Of a DNA stretch of 64,000 nt, positions 36,862-44,493 are shown piece after piece (the first letter of the stretch is position 1; each line of letters begins with the position of its first letter). The stretch spans positions 2,070,001-2,134,000 of the forward strand of contig NC_021184.1 in NCBI RefSeq assembly GCF_000233715.2, read 5' to 3'. Both the position numbers and the translations under genes were made by a program. Source of the stretch: Desulfoscipio gibsoniae DSM 7213. Lineage in GTDB: Bacteria > Bacillota > Desulfotomaculia > Desulfotomaculales > Desulfallaceae. A model generated the notes under the pieces. It did not search any database, was not told the origin of the DNA, and worked only from the letters and a program-made list of their open reading frames with translations.

Positions 36862-36899
36862 CCCCTTACGTATTTACACAATATACTTATAGTAAGGGG
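36862..36899 (-). promoter_or_regulatory. Terminator-like hairpin abutting the start codon of 36853
   Basis: Arms 36862-36869 and 36892-36899 pair perfectly (8 bases, 22-base loop). On the minus strand the stem is followed by seven T residues and then ATG. The 3' arm, GTAAGGGG, contains the only ribosome-binding sequence, so the structure could both terminate transcription and mask translation. Nothing else recognised in 36900-37080. Confidence 0.6.
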
Positions 36900-37087
36900 T
36901 ATCCATGAATTATGACTTCGACCTTTCGTTATATTTCGAGGTTAGATCATTTAATGTGAGTAATGTTGTATTAATAAGGTATAATGCGGCAAAAAGATGT
37001 GTTAATCCCGGGTAAAACGGCCTGCTGGTCCATAGTGTATAAGAACTCGCTTTAAAAGGTTATTTGCTTTGCTTTAACCTGACTAAC

Positions 37088-37131
37088 TTGGCGTAAGTCT
37101 CCCACTTCTATAAGTGGGAGACTTACGCCAA
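37088..37131. repeat. Perfect 20-bp inverted repeat
   Basis: Arms 37088-37107 and 37112-37131 are exact complements with a four-base spacer; GACT/AGTC (37081-37084, 37135-37138) extends it. No T-run on either side, so not a standard terminator. The inner CTCCCACTT/AAGTGGGAG resembles end hairpins of IS200/IS605 elements, but no tnpA/tnpB is nearby. Confidence 0.85.
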
Positions 37132-37150
37132 CTAAGTCATGCATTTTGCA

Positions 37151-37195
37151 GTTCTAAAATTCAGGGGGAGTTGAATCTCCCCCTGAATTAAGAAC
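37151..37195. repeat. Second large inverted repeat
   Basis: Perfect 13-bp arms (37158-37170, 37177-37189) with a six-base loop, extended by GTTCT/AGAAC (37151-37155, 37191-37195). Only 20 bases from the previous inverted repeat. No T-run. Confidence 0.85.
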
Positions 37196-37267
37196 TTGCT
37201 TCAAAAGAGCAGCTAATAAATGTATGCTGCCGGTAAATTAATTTGAATAATGACCTGGGTTAATGGT

Positions 37268-37338
37268 TATAATGTTACTACTCCGCTTTGGTGAGTTCTA
37301 TCTCTCCCCGTCCGGCTTAAATGCCGGACTTTTTTTTA
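37268..37338 (+). ncRNA. Possible short transcript with strong terminator
   Basis: A TATAAT at 37268-37273 with TTGAAT 19 bases upstream, then about 55 bases, then a perfect 7-base stem (37310-37316/37323-37329) followed by eight or nine T residues on the plus strand. No plus-strand gene lies upstream for this terminator to serve. No small-RNA family recognised. Confidence 0.35.
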
Positions 37339-37511
37339 ACTTTTATCTGGTGCCGTTTATTGCTGGCGGATGTTGAAAAACAATAGCTATGCAGGTGCAG
37401 GGCATCATTGCATGCACTGGAAAGTGCACATTATGATCCATAGCATGTACGTTGGTTCTTTGGGTGATTGAACATATTTACCCGTTTTAAGATATTTATC
37501 CGTGCAAATAA

Positions 37512-37538
37512 AAACCCCGGGGTTTTTCCCCGGGGGTT
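37512..37538 (-). terminator. Terminator of first tRNA-Leu
   Basis: On the minus strand a CCCCGGGG/CCCCGGGG stem with an AAAAA loop and five T residues, starting right after the tRNA CCA end. Confidence 0.85.
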
Positions 37539-37626
37539 TGGTGCGGCAGAGAGGACTTGAACCTCCACAGGCGTAGCGCCTATAAGAACCTGAATCTTAC
37601 GCGTCTGCCAATTCCGCCACTGCCGC
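37539..37626 (-). tRNA. tRNA-Leu (CAG), copy 1
   Basis: 88 bases including encoded CCA; acceptor GCGGCAG/CTGCCGC, anticodon stem TAAGA/TCTTA with loop TTCAGGT (anticodon CAG), a long class II variable arm and the GGTTCAAGTCC T arm. Confidence 0.95.
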
Positions 37627-37773
37627 TTGTTTTGTTTACTTTGCAATTATAGCATTTTATCAATGGGTATTCAACATCATTTTTTTGCTTTATTTGTACA
37701 TACCGTTCATTGGTGTTAGGTATAGCATGTGCACTATGTCCAACAGCACTTATCCCCGCCCTTAACTGCCAAA

Positions 37774-37803
37774 ATAAAAATCCCCGGATTTCCAGGGGTT
37801 TTT
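37774..37803 (-). terminator. Terminator of second tRNA-Leu
   Basis: Minus-strand stem CCCC..GGGG with an internal mismatch and a T-tract, directly after the tRNA. Confidence 0.6.
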
Positions 37804-37891
37804 TGGTGCGGCAGAGAGGACTTGAACCTCCACAGGCGTAGCGCCTATAAGAACCTGAATCTTACGCGTCTGCCAATTCCGCCACTGCCGC
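37804..37891 (-). tRNA. tRNA-Leu (CAG), copy 2
   Basis: 88 bases, identical to copy 1 located 265 bases to the left, but with a different terminator and flank, so the two are separate units. Anticodon CAG, CCA encoded. Confidence 0.95.
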
Positions 37892-38018
37892 AGATTTAAA
37901 TATTTAGGTTTAGATATGTGCGTTGTCAGTTGAATCCCTGACTACCGCGCGAAAACAATATTAACATAGTTAAAGTGGCATGTCAATAAGGAAAATAAAT
38001 CATTTTCTGAAGGAATAA

Positions 38019-38052
38019 AGCTGCTCTCGACCGGGGCCGAAAGCAGCTTTAA
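38019..38052 (-). terminator. Terminator after the ferredoxin gene
   Basis: AAAGCTGCT/AGCAGCTTT arms with an inner partial stem, placed 3 bases past the ferredoxin stop codon; works on both strands. Confidence 0.75.
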
Positions 38053-38054
38053 AA

Positions 38055-38276
38055 TTAAGCCGCGATATTGACTTTGGATATTGCTCCGGCCGGGCAGGCC
38101 CTGAAGCATTTACCGCAACGGGTGCAGTTGTCAAGGTTAATGGCATAATTTACATTGTCGTCAATGTAAATGCCACCAAATTTGCATTCTAATTCACATG
38201 CCGCGCAGGCCATGCATTTAGTAGCATCTAAAATAAAATTAAACTTGTACGCTTTCTTTTTCTTTTCTTCGGCCAA
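38055..38276 (-). CDS. Small 2[4Fe-4S] ferredoxin-like protein
   Basis: 73 residues: lysine-rich start (KKKK near 5-9), first cluster motif CMACAACELEC (about 21-31) and second CTRCGKCFRACP (about 50-61). The first motif ends in CKFGG instead of the usual CP, so its environment is atypical. Electron carrier by family; partner unknown. Monocistronic, between tRNA genes, with its own terminator. Confidence 0.85.
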   Translation of the reverse strand: MAEEKKKKAYKFNFILDATKCMACAACELECKFGGIYIDDNVNYAINLDNCTRCGKCFRACPAGAISKVNIAA

Positions 38277-38437
38277 CTTTACATCCCCCTTCCCTTGTCT
38301 TTAGTTTTATTAATGGATTATCAGAAAAGTTCTACACTGCAAAAATGAAATCCTGCTATATTTAATACATAATATCAAAAAAAAAAATTATGCTATAGGG
38401 TGTAAACATAAAAATGATGTCCAGGGGGTGTAAATTG

Positions 38438-38566
38438 ATGGTAAAAAGAGTTGCGGGTTTATTGGCTAAAAATAGTACAGGCTATAGACCGGTATGGGAT
38501 ATGGGCAGGGCGGCCGATATTAAAAAAAGACAGAGAATAACCGGAATAAACCGGCCCAGTACGTAA
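38438..38566 (+). CDS. Possible 42-residue basic small protein
   Basis: ATG at 38438 follows AGGGGGT by 8 bases; the frame gives a 42-residue protein with about ten Lys/Arg, no cysteine and no membrane segment. A strong bidirectional hairpin terminator (38691-38723) lies about 125 bases downstream. No similarity recognised. The remaining sequence of 38281-38437 and 38567-38690 shows no gene. Confidence 0.3.
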   Translation: MVKRVAGLLAKNSTGYRPVWDMGRAADIKKRQRITGINRPST

Positions 38567-38690
38567 ATACCGGTGCTATTGCGGAGGGTAGTACTTATCG
38601 TGGTAAGGTGTAGGGAAAAATTATGGGCTAACGCCCGGCGTTCATTTAACCACAAAGATGGCGTTAGTAAGCTGTTAGTAAAAGCAAAAT

Positions 38691-38723
38691 ACAAAACCCG
38701 GGTGAAATTTACCCGGGTTTTGT
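38691..38723. terminator. Bidirectional terminator beside the tRNA cluster
   Basis: Perfect 13-base arms (38691-38703/38711-38723) with ACAAAA/TTTTGT ends. On the minus strand it closes the Pro-Glu-Tyr-Gln tRNA cluster. A second shorter hairpin is at 38796-38819. Confidence 0.8.
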
Positions 38724-38825
38724 AATTATCTCATTTTGAGGCGCGGCGCAATCTGTGTTAAAAATGACCGCCTATAGGCAAACTAACACACTTAAGGGAC
38801 AGGCTACATTCCCTGTCCCCTCATC

Positions 38826-38900
38826 TGGCTGGGGCGGCTGGATTCGAACCAACGAATGACGAGTCCAAAGCCCGTTGCCTTACCACTTGGCTACGCCCCA
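38826..38900 (-). tRNA. tRNA-Gln (TTG)
   Basis: 75 bases with CCA; acceptor TGGGGCG/CGCCCCA, anticodon loop CTTTGGA (TTG), GGTTCGAATCC T arm. Confidence 0.95.
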
Positions 38901-38903
38901 ATA

Positions 38904-38988
<85 letters not shown>

Positions 38989-38996
38989 ATATTATT

Positions 38997-39068
38997 GGGG
39001 ACATACCTCTGAAAGAGGTGTGTCCCCTTTCCTTACTCGGGACATACCTCTAAAAGAGGTGTGTCCCC
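38997..39068. repeat. Two copies of a 30-bp palindrome between tRNA genes
   Basis: Unit GGGACATACCTCT, GAAA or TAAA centre, AGAGGTGTGTCCC, at 38997-39027 and 39039-39068, each followed by TTTCC. Near-perfect hairpins. A degenerate relative is at 30240-30266. They separate tRNA-Tyr from tRNA-Glu and fill the spacer almost exactly. Confidence 0.85.
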
Positions 39069-39077
39069 TTTCCCCAC

Positions 39078-39153
39078 TGGTGACCCCACCGGGATTCGAA
39101 CCCGGGTTACCGCCGTGAAAGGGCGGTGTCTTAGGCCTCTTGACCATGGGGCC
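39078..39153 (-). tRNA. tRNA-Glu (TTC)
   Basis: 76 bases with CCA; acceptor GGCCCCA/TGGGGTC, anticodon loop CTTTCAC (TTC), GGTTCGAATCC T arm. Confidence 0.95.
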
Positions 39154-39163
39154 TTATTTATAA

Positions 39164-39241
39164 TGGTCGGGATGGAGGGATTTGAACCCCCGGCCTCTTG
39201 CTCCCAAGGCAAGCGCGCTAGCCAAACTGCGCTACATCCCG
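39164..39241 (-). tRNA. tRNA-Pro (TGG)
   Basis: 78 bases with CCA; acceptor CGGGATG/CATCCCG, anticodon stem CTTGC/GCAAG with loop CTTGGGA (TGG). First gene of the cluster in transcription order. Confidence 0.95.
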
Positions 39242-39304
39242 ATTTGCCGAACGCAAAGATAATTTTACTCTAAAAAAGGTGTAATGTCAATGTCTTGTTG
39301 TCCT

Positions 39305-40636
39305 TTATTGCATGGAAATTATTTCTCTTATAGCCTGGGATAGCTGAAGCACGTTGCGGCATTCTAGTACCAATGAGCAAAAAGGTACATAGGTTTCCAT
39401 AACGCAATCATTTTTTGACCAGCTGACCCGGGGCAAAGGGTTAAGCCAAATGGTCCTGCGGCACCGGCTGGTAATACTGCTTAAGTATTCAATACCGTCG
39501 GGCTGCCAGTTGTTACGGGCATCACCCAGTATAATCAATGTAGTTTGGGGGGTTAATGTATGGAGAAAATCCTGGTTAAATTGTTCCCATACCAGCCCGT
39601 AATTGCTAAACCCGGTATTTGATATCCGGGCCTCCCTTAAAATTGTTCTGGCCGCAATGTTCCATGCTTGTCCGGTGGTGACGGCCAAGTCAGTCACCTC
39701 GGCGATACGGTCTACAAAGGCAAAGGACTTCATCTTAGAGAACTTGTGCTGCAGGCTGACCAGCAGCTGTAGAAAAAAAACACTGTATGGTGCCATGGAG
39801 CCGGAAAGATCACACATGGTGCAAATGCGGGGTTTACCGGGCACACGCTGCATTTTTTTCAGCACCAGTGGTAGGCCGCCCCGGGCGGAAGCTTGCCGCA
39901 CAGTGCGGCGCATATCGACAATGCCGGATGTTGAGGGTTTCTTTCGGTATCCTTTGTAGGCGGCCAGCCGGCGTCCGATACTGGTAAGTATTTTATTTAT
40001 TTCGGCTAATTGCTCGCCATCAGCCTGGGCCAGGTCCAGCTGCTGCAAGTTGGTGGGTCCGGGTGGATAAGCCTTTTTTTGCGGTTTCCCCTGCCGGTTG
40101 TTTATGGCCTTATGTTGGGCATTGTCAGGCTGACGGTTGAGTCCGTTATTAGCCGAAAGCACCCCTGTTCCGTTACACCGGGCATTTGCAAATGTGCTGC
40201 GCTGTTTATCAATGGTTTTACCGCCACCGCCGCTGCAGTTTGGTCCGGGACCGGTACCGGAGTTGCGGGGTATGTTTGCTTCATTGAGTAACATTATTTC
40301 GTGGCGGATGCTGTCCTTTATATTTTGCAGTCGGTTAAGGAATTCCTGATCTTTTAGCCGGGGCTGGTTGGCAACTGCCGCCCGGATATTGATGGCCGGG
40401 GGAATAATCAGATGATCATCAGCTGCTTTAGCATGCAGATAATCTGCGATGGCAGCAGCCAGGGTATCTCCGGCGTGTTTATCTTTTGCCAGGGTACATA
40501 GTGCGGCGGTTAAGGCATCTTCTCCGCGCAGCTCGATTATTTGCATGGCCCGGCAAAAATCTAGCAATTCCCCGGGTGAAATGGGCAGGCCGGCCTTTCT
40601 TAAATGATTCACTGCCTCGATTATGCTGGCGTACAT
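39305..40636 (-). CDS. VWA-domain protein, CoxE-like
   Basis: 443 residues. N-terminal helical part, a glycine/asparagine-rich linker (about 125-190), and a C-terminal von Willebrand factor A domain with the MIDAS motif DLSGSM (about 279-284) and a following threonine/aspartate region (ILGDARNN near 385). CoxE-like VWA proteins act with MoxR/CoxD AAA+ ATPases in metal-cofactor maturation or complex remodelling, and such an ATPase lies at 41828. Probably cotranscribed with the unknown gene at 40680 (43-base gap). The client is unknown: no CoxL-type molybdenum hydroxylase is in the window. Confidence 0.85.
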   Translation of the reverse strand: MYASIIEAVNHLRKAGLPISPGELLDFCRAMQIIELRGEDALTAALCTLAKDKHAGDTLAAAIADYLHAKAADDHLIIPPAINIRAAVANQPRLKDQEFLNRLQNIKDSIRHEIMLLNEANIPRNSGTGPGPNCSGGGGKTIDKQRSTFANARCNGTGVLSANNGLNRQPDNAQHKAINNRQGKPQKKAYPPGPTNLQQLDLAQADGEQLAEINKILTSIGRRLAAYKGYRKKPSTSGIVDMRRTVRQASARGGLPLVLKKMQRVPGKPRICTMCDLSGSMAPYSVFFLQLLVSLQHKFSKMKSFAFVDRIAEVTDLAVTTGQAWNIAARTILREARISNTGFSNYGLVWEQFNQDFLHTLTPQTTLIILGDARNNWQPDGIEYLSSITSRCRRTIWLNPLPRVSWSKNDCVMETYVPFCSLVLECRNVLQLSQAIREIISMQ

Positions 40637-40679
40637 ATTTTATACCTGACCTTTCGCATAACACAGCAAATTTATCTAT

Positions 40680-41762
40680 TCAAACAGCATGCTCAAGTAC
40701 TTTATACATATATTCAGCCATTTTGGTGTGGATATGTTGTATGGTGTCCGGGGGCACCCCTTCCTTGTTTATTTCTACACTGCCGCTAAGGGTTAAGGTT
40801 AACTTTTTAATATCATACATCCCGGTGAAACAACCCTTGGATACGGTGAAGGAATAAAAGTCCGGTTCTTTATGAAATGATAGATTATACATCAGCTGTT
40901 CCGGGGGCAGCAGAATGTTTTCTGCTGTGTGTAGTATGGTTAACTCTCCGACGCCCAGTAAATTATGCAGCATATCTATAAAGTCAGCACTGATTATTTG
41001 GGGGTTGGTTAATTCGATACTGCACAGTATTTCACGCCGGTCGGGTTTTTGTTTAAAAATAAGCTGTCCTGCTTCGCCATAATCAACCAGGTACAAGTCA
41101 GCAGCCTGCTGGTAAATGACCGGGACGGACTGCCGGTTAATAAATTCCGCCCACTTGGAGCAGTTCGCGGATAGCCGGGCCTGGATTACCGGGCCGGTTA
41201 TCCGTGGCTGCAGAGGCGTTCTGGCAAACTCGGGGCTGAGGGGTTTTAGCAGCTCGCCAATGGACACTTGGTCAATGCAGGCCTGGCAGTTGTACTGGCT
41301 ATCCCTGAAATGTGGGTTAAATTTAATTCGTGCAGTGATGATGCCACCCTGCACGGCGGTTTCGGCACCTGCCACCACCGCCACATCCCGGGAACGCCAT
41401 TCCACAAGCCTTACCCCCAGTAGTTCACCGCGCTCCAGGTCCAAATGACTGAGCTCGTGTAAATAAGGAAGTATCGAGGTCGGCTCAAAGCTTTTGGCTG
41501 TAACAATGATTTTCATGTCCGAGACGGGTTCATATAGCTGGCCCGAGGCGTTGATGGGTTTTATGGAAAACAAAAGCGGAACTATCCGTTCGGCCCAGGC
41601 CGGAGAACTAATGTTAAACAGCAGGTAATTAGCGGTAATATGTAGAACCAGTCCTGGTACGGTTATTTTCTCTCCTGTAGAATTTAAATGCGGTTCTGTG
41701 GCTAGCAGCGTTAAAATTATGTTCTTTTTATTAAGCTGTTTAGTAAAAATTTCAATTAACAT
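40680..41762 (-). CDS. Unrecognised protein between VWA and MoxR genes
   Basis: 360 residues from ATG 41762 (MLIEIFTKQ), 6 bases after GGGGGAGG; a GTG 15 bases upstream falls inside that site. No signal peptide or membrane segment, few cysteines (one CQAC pair near 174), mostly beta-predicted sequence with two similar-looking halves (about 1-170 and 180-360), each with LPPEQ/LPYLHEL-type turns. I do not recognise a family. Placed upstream of the VWA gene in one unit and divergent from the AAA+ ATPase, so it may be the substrate or adaptor of that pair; this is inference from context only. Confidence 0.75.
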   Translation of the reverse strand: MLIEIFTKQLNKKNIILTLLATEPHLNSTGEKITVPGLVLHITANYLLFNISSPAWAERIVPLLFSIKPINASGQLYEPVSDMKIIVTAKSFEPTSILPYLHELSHLDLERGELLGVRLVEWRSRDVAVVAGAETAVQGGIITARIKFNPHFRDSQYNCQACIDQVSIGELLKPLSPEFARTPLQPRITGPVIQARLSANCSKWAEFINRQSVPVIYQQAADLYLVDYGEAGQLIFKQKPDRREILCSIELTNPQIISADFIDMLHNLLGVGELTILHTAENILLPPEQLMYNLSFHKEPDFYSFTVSKGCFTGMYDIKKLTLTLSGSVEINKEGVPPDTIQHIHTKMAEYMYKVLEHAV

Positions 41763-41827
41763 GATTACCTCCCCCACTGGCGTATCTGGGTGGTTTTTAA
41801 AAATATTTTATCATCTGAGGAGTATTT

Positions 41828-42898
41828 ATGAATAGGGCTGATGGTTTTTTTAAAAGTGTAGAAAGTGTCATGGATGGCCTGTTGGCTCAAAAATATATTG
41901 TCGACCGGAGGATTGCCACCACAGTTTTTCTGGCCGGTAATCTGGAAAAACCGTTGCTGATTGAGGGTCCGGCAGGGGTGGGCAAAACCGGTCTGGCCGG
42001 TGCTATGGCTGCGGCCAGGCAAACGGAATTGATTAGATTACAGTGCTATCCCGGACTGGATGAATGTAAAACCATTTATGAATGGAACTATCAAAAGCAA
42101 CTGCTGCATATCCAAATGCAGGGCAGCGAATGCGATGTTTACTCCCAAGACTTTCTATTGGAAAGGCCTTTACTCAAAGCATTTCGGGCAACCAGACCGG
42201 TGGTTTTGCTGGTGGACGAGATAGATAAAAGTGAAGAGGAGCTGGAAAGCTTCCTGCTTGAGGCTTTGTCCGAATTTCAGGTTAGTATTCCGGAGTTGGG
42301 TTTAATCAGAGCGATGCATAAGCCTTATGTAGTGATTACCAGCAACAGTACCCGGGAATTAGGGGATGCCTTAAAGCGCAGATGTTTATATCTTTATTTG
42401 ACTTACCCCGATGCTGCCCGGGAGGAAACCATTTTAGATTTAAAAGTGCCGGGACTACCCCACCATCTGGCGGGGCAAATTACTGCTTTTGTGCAGCGGT
42501 TACGGAAAATGAAATTAAAAAAATCTCCCAGCATAACCGAGACCATTGACTGGGCCAGGACGCTGCTGCTCTTAGGCCGGGACAGTTTAGATGAACAGAT
42601 GGTGCGGCATACTTTAAATGTGTTGCTGAAATATGAAGAGGACATAGAACAGTCCGACCGTCAGGCAGGCAGTCTCCTGTCCTCTGTAACGGACTCCGGG
42701 TCTGCTGCGGGCGGCACTTACTTATCCGGGCATGATAAACAGCCGAAGCCGGGCGGCATCAGTGCCGCCGAAAATGCCGCTCCCAATAATGCAGGCAGGA
42801 TCAACAGCGCCGGGGGGGCGCCGGGAACAACCGCTCAAGGTAAGGGTGGACCCGGCCAGGCATATGATGACCCCGTGGCGGCCAGATTTGACTTTTAA
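41828..42898 (+). CDS. MoxR/CoxD-type AAA+ ATPase
   Basis: 356 residues: Walker A EGPAGVGKT (about 47-55), Walker B VVLLVDEID (about 131-139), sensor 1 VITSNSTRELGDALKRRC (about 176-193). The C-terminal 80 residues (about 275-356) are a low-complexity glycine/alanine/asparagine tail, longer than usual. Works with VWA proteins as a chaperone-like ATPase. It is one of few plus-strand genes here and diverges from the unknown/VWA unit across a 65-base spacer that must hold both promoters. Confidence 0.88.
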   Translation: MNRADGFFKSVESVMDGLLAQKYIVDRRIATTVFLAGNLEKPLLIEGPAGVGKTGLAGAMAAARQTELIRLQCYPGLDECKTIYEWNYQKQLLHIQMQGSECDVYSQDFLLERPLLKAFRATRPVVLLVDEIDKSEEELESFLLEALSEFQVSIPELGLIRAMHKPYVVITSNSTRELGDALKRRCLYLYLTYPDAAREETILDLKVPGLPHHLAGQITAFVQRLRKMKLKKSPSITETIDWARTLLLLGRDSLDEQMVRHTLNVLLKYEEDIEQSDRQAGSLLSSVTDSGSAAGGTYLSGHDKQPKPGGISAAENAAPNNAGRINSAGGAPGTTAQGKGGPGQAYDDPVAARFDF

Positions 42899-42929
42899 CT
42901 GCGTTTTTGCGCGTTTGGATGTAGTTTTC

Positions 42930-43340
42930 TTAAGGGAGATCGCCGGTAATTTTAATAAATACTTTGCGCCGGCGGGGGCCGTCAAATTCGCAGAAAAATA
43001 TGCGCTGCCAAGTGCCCAGCAACAGTTTGCCTCCGGTGACCAGCACGGTTTTCCCCGCACCGGCCAGAAATGCTTTAATGTGAGCGTCTGAGTTCCCTTC
43101 CTGGTGGGTATAGCCGCCGCTATGGGGCACCAGTTTATTTAGCTGCATCAATATGTCGTTCACAACGCTAGGGTCATGCCCTTCATTGATGGTTATACCT
43201 GCGGTGGTATGAGGCGCGTAAATCTGGCAAAACCCTTCGGATATGTTGCTTTTATTGATCAATATACCTATTTCGGTGGTCAGGTCGATAAACTGTTCCC
43301 GCCCGGTAGATTTGACTTCCAGCGTATGCAGTTTAGACAT
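42930..43340 (-). CDS. YjbQ/UPF0047 family protein
   Basis: 136 residues from ATG 43340 behind GGAGG. Family motifs: TAGITINEGHDPSVVNDI (about 45-62), HSGGYTHQEGNSDAHIKA (about 73-90) with the conserved histidines, and LLLGTWQRIFFCEFDGPR (about 106-123). Members show weak thiamine-phosphate-synthase-like activity but the physiological role is not settled. Converges with the ATPase gene and is preceded by the rex terminator. Confidence 0.92.
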   Translation of the reverse strand: MSKLHTLEVKSTGREQFIDLTTEIGILINKSNISEGFCQIYAPHTTAGITINEGHDPSVVNDILMQLNKLVPHSGGYTHQEGNSDAHIKAFLAGAGKTVLVTGGKLLLGTWQRIFFCEFDGPRRRKVFIKITGDLP

Positions 43341-43363
43341 ATCTTTCACCTCCGTAAAGAAAT

Positions 43364-43385
43364 AACCTGCCTGTAAGGGCAGGTT
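43364..43385 (-). terminator. Terminator after rex
   Basis: Perfect 8-base stem (43364-43371/43378-43385), followed on the minus strand by ATTTCTTT. Confidence 0.7.
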
Positions 43386-43465
43386 TGTTGCATAATAAGT
43401 GCCTTGTGGCCGGAACCTATATGATCTTTTCCATACCCGGGTGTCCGGTCAAAGCGTAATTAGGG

Positions 43466-44107
43466 TTAAAGACTCTGGGCATTTCTAAAGCCCAGGTTGA
43501 AAGTTAATATTTCCAACTTGACGGATAAATCCACATTGCGCATTTCAATTTCATCGGGTACGTTTATGGCCACCGGTGCAAAGTTTAAAACAGCCTCTAC
43601 GCCGTTTTTAACCATCATATCAGCTACTTCCTGGGCCGCGCTGGTGGGAACAGCTATTACACCGATACGGATATTTTCTTTTTGAGCAATCTCAGGGAAT
43701 AACGTCAATGGCTGAACCACCAGATCGCCGATTCTTTTACCTATCCTGGTGGGATCATTGTCAAAAACGCCCACAATATGAAAGCCCCGCACGTTGAATC
43801 CCCGGTATGTGCACAGTGCAAAGCCCAGGTTACCCGCTCCCACGATGGCCAGTGCCCACTCTTGATCCAGGCCGAGAATTTTTAGAGTATATTTCAACAG
43901 GTCTTTGACATTGTAACCTACGCCTCTGGTGCCAAATTCACCGAAATAGGCCAGATCTTTACGTACCTGAGCTGGGCTTACCCCTACTCCCTCGGCTATC
44001 TCACCCGATGAAACTGTGGTAATGCCGTTTCTGTCCAACCTTTCTAGAAATCTGGAGTAAATGGACAGCCTGGTTACGGTTGCTTCTGGAACCCGCAAAG
44101 TTTTCAA
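43466..44107 (-). CDS. rex: Redox-sensing transcriptional repressor Rex
   Basis: 213 residues: N-terminal winged helix (about 5-80, with [26 protein letters not shown]) and a Rossmann domain ([11 protein letters not shown] near 89-99) that senses the NADH/NAD ratio. The [21 protein letters not shown]-type end is typical. In anaerobic Firmicutes Rex controls fermentation and redox genes; candidates here include the hdr/met/flx operons, but I found no convincing Rex palindrome at their promoters. Confidence 0.95.
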   Translation of the reverse strand: MKTLRVPEATVTRLSIYSRFLERLDRNGITTVSSGEIAEGVGVSPAQVRKDLAYFGEFGTRGVGYNVKDLLKYTLKILGLDQEWALAIVGAGNLGFALCTYRGFNVRGFHIVGVFDNDPTRIGKRIGDLVVQPLTLFPEIAQKENIRIGVIAVPTSAAQEVADMMVKNGVEAVLNFAPVAINVPDEIEMRNVDLSVKLEILTFNLGFRNAQSL

Positions 44108-44493
44108 TCATATCACCTCCTGCACTCTCTTTGTTTTCTATATACAGCACTAAGACTGGGTAGCTCAAGCGTTTTTTCCCTGGTACAAACTCTGTTAAAA
44201 GCTGTAGTGCTGTTAAAAATACATTAATTTCCATCGCATGTTATAAAATTCACATGGTATAGATATTATATATCATGAGCGCCCTTAGATGCAAATGCCT
44301 GCTGCTTCAACGGGCATTCTTTGGGGTTTAACATTAATTTTTGGGAGTTGAACGGGGAAAATTTTCACCTCGGGCAATACTAAACGGCACGGTCAGGTTA
44401 TCCCAGACAGTGCCGCTGTAAGCCACGGGCTTTTGAAATATGAATTAAACCAGGCGCCGCAACCTGGTAAACCAGCAGTTTTTATCTTGGGGA
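44108..44493. other. 386-base gap with a structured element between rex and hemL
   Basis: No gene. It contains a long hairpin at 44385-44415 (CGGCAC/GTGCCG, GTC/GAC and GG/CC helices separated by single mismatches, TTATC loop), a CGCTGTAAGCCACGGG stretch just after it, and an ACCAGG/CCTGGT hairpin (44450-44469) that may terminate hemL. Parts recall a cobalamin-riboswitch core, but no complete match and no correctly placed downstream gene. Confidence 0.4.

Noticed and set aside
37081-37200. CRISPR-like repeats
   Set aside because: Two different inverted repeats, not direct repeats with spacers; no cas genes in the window.
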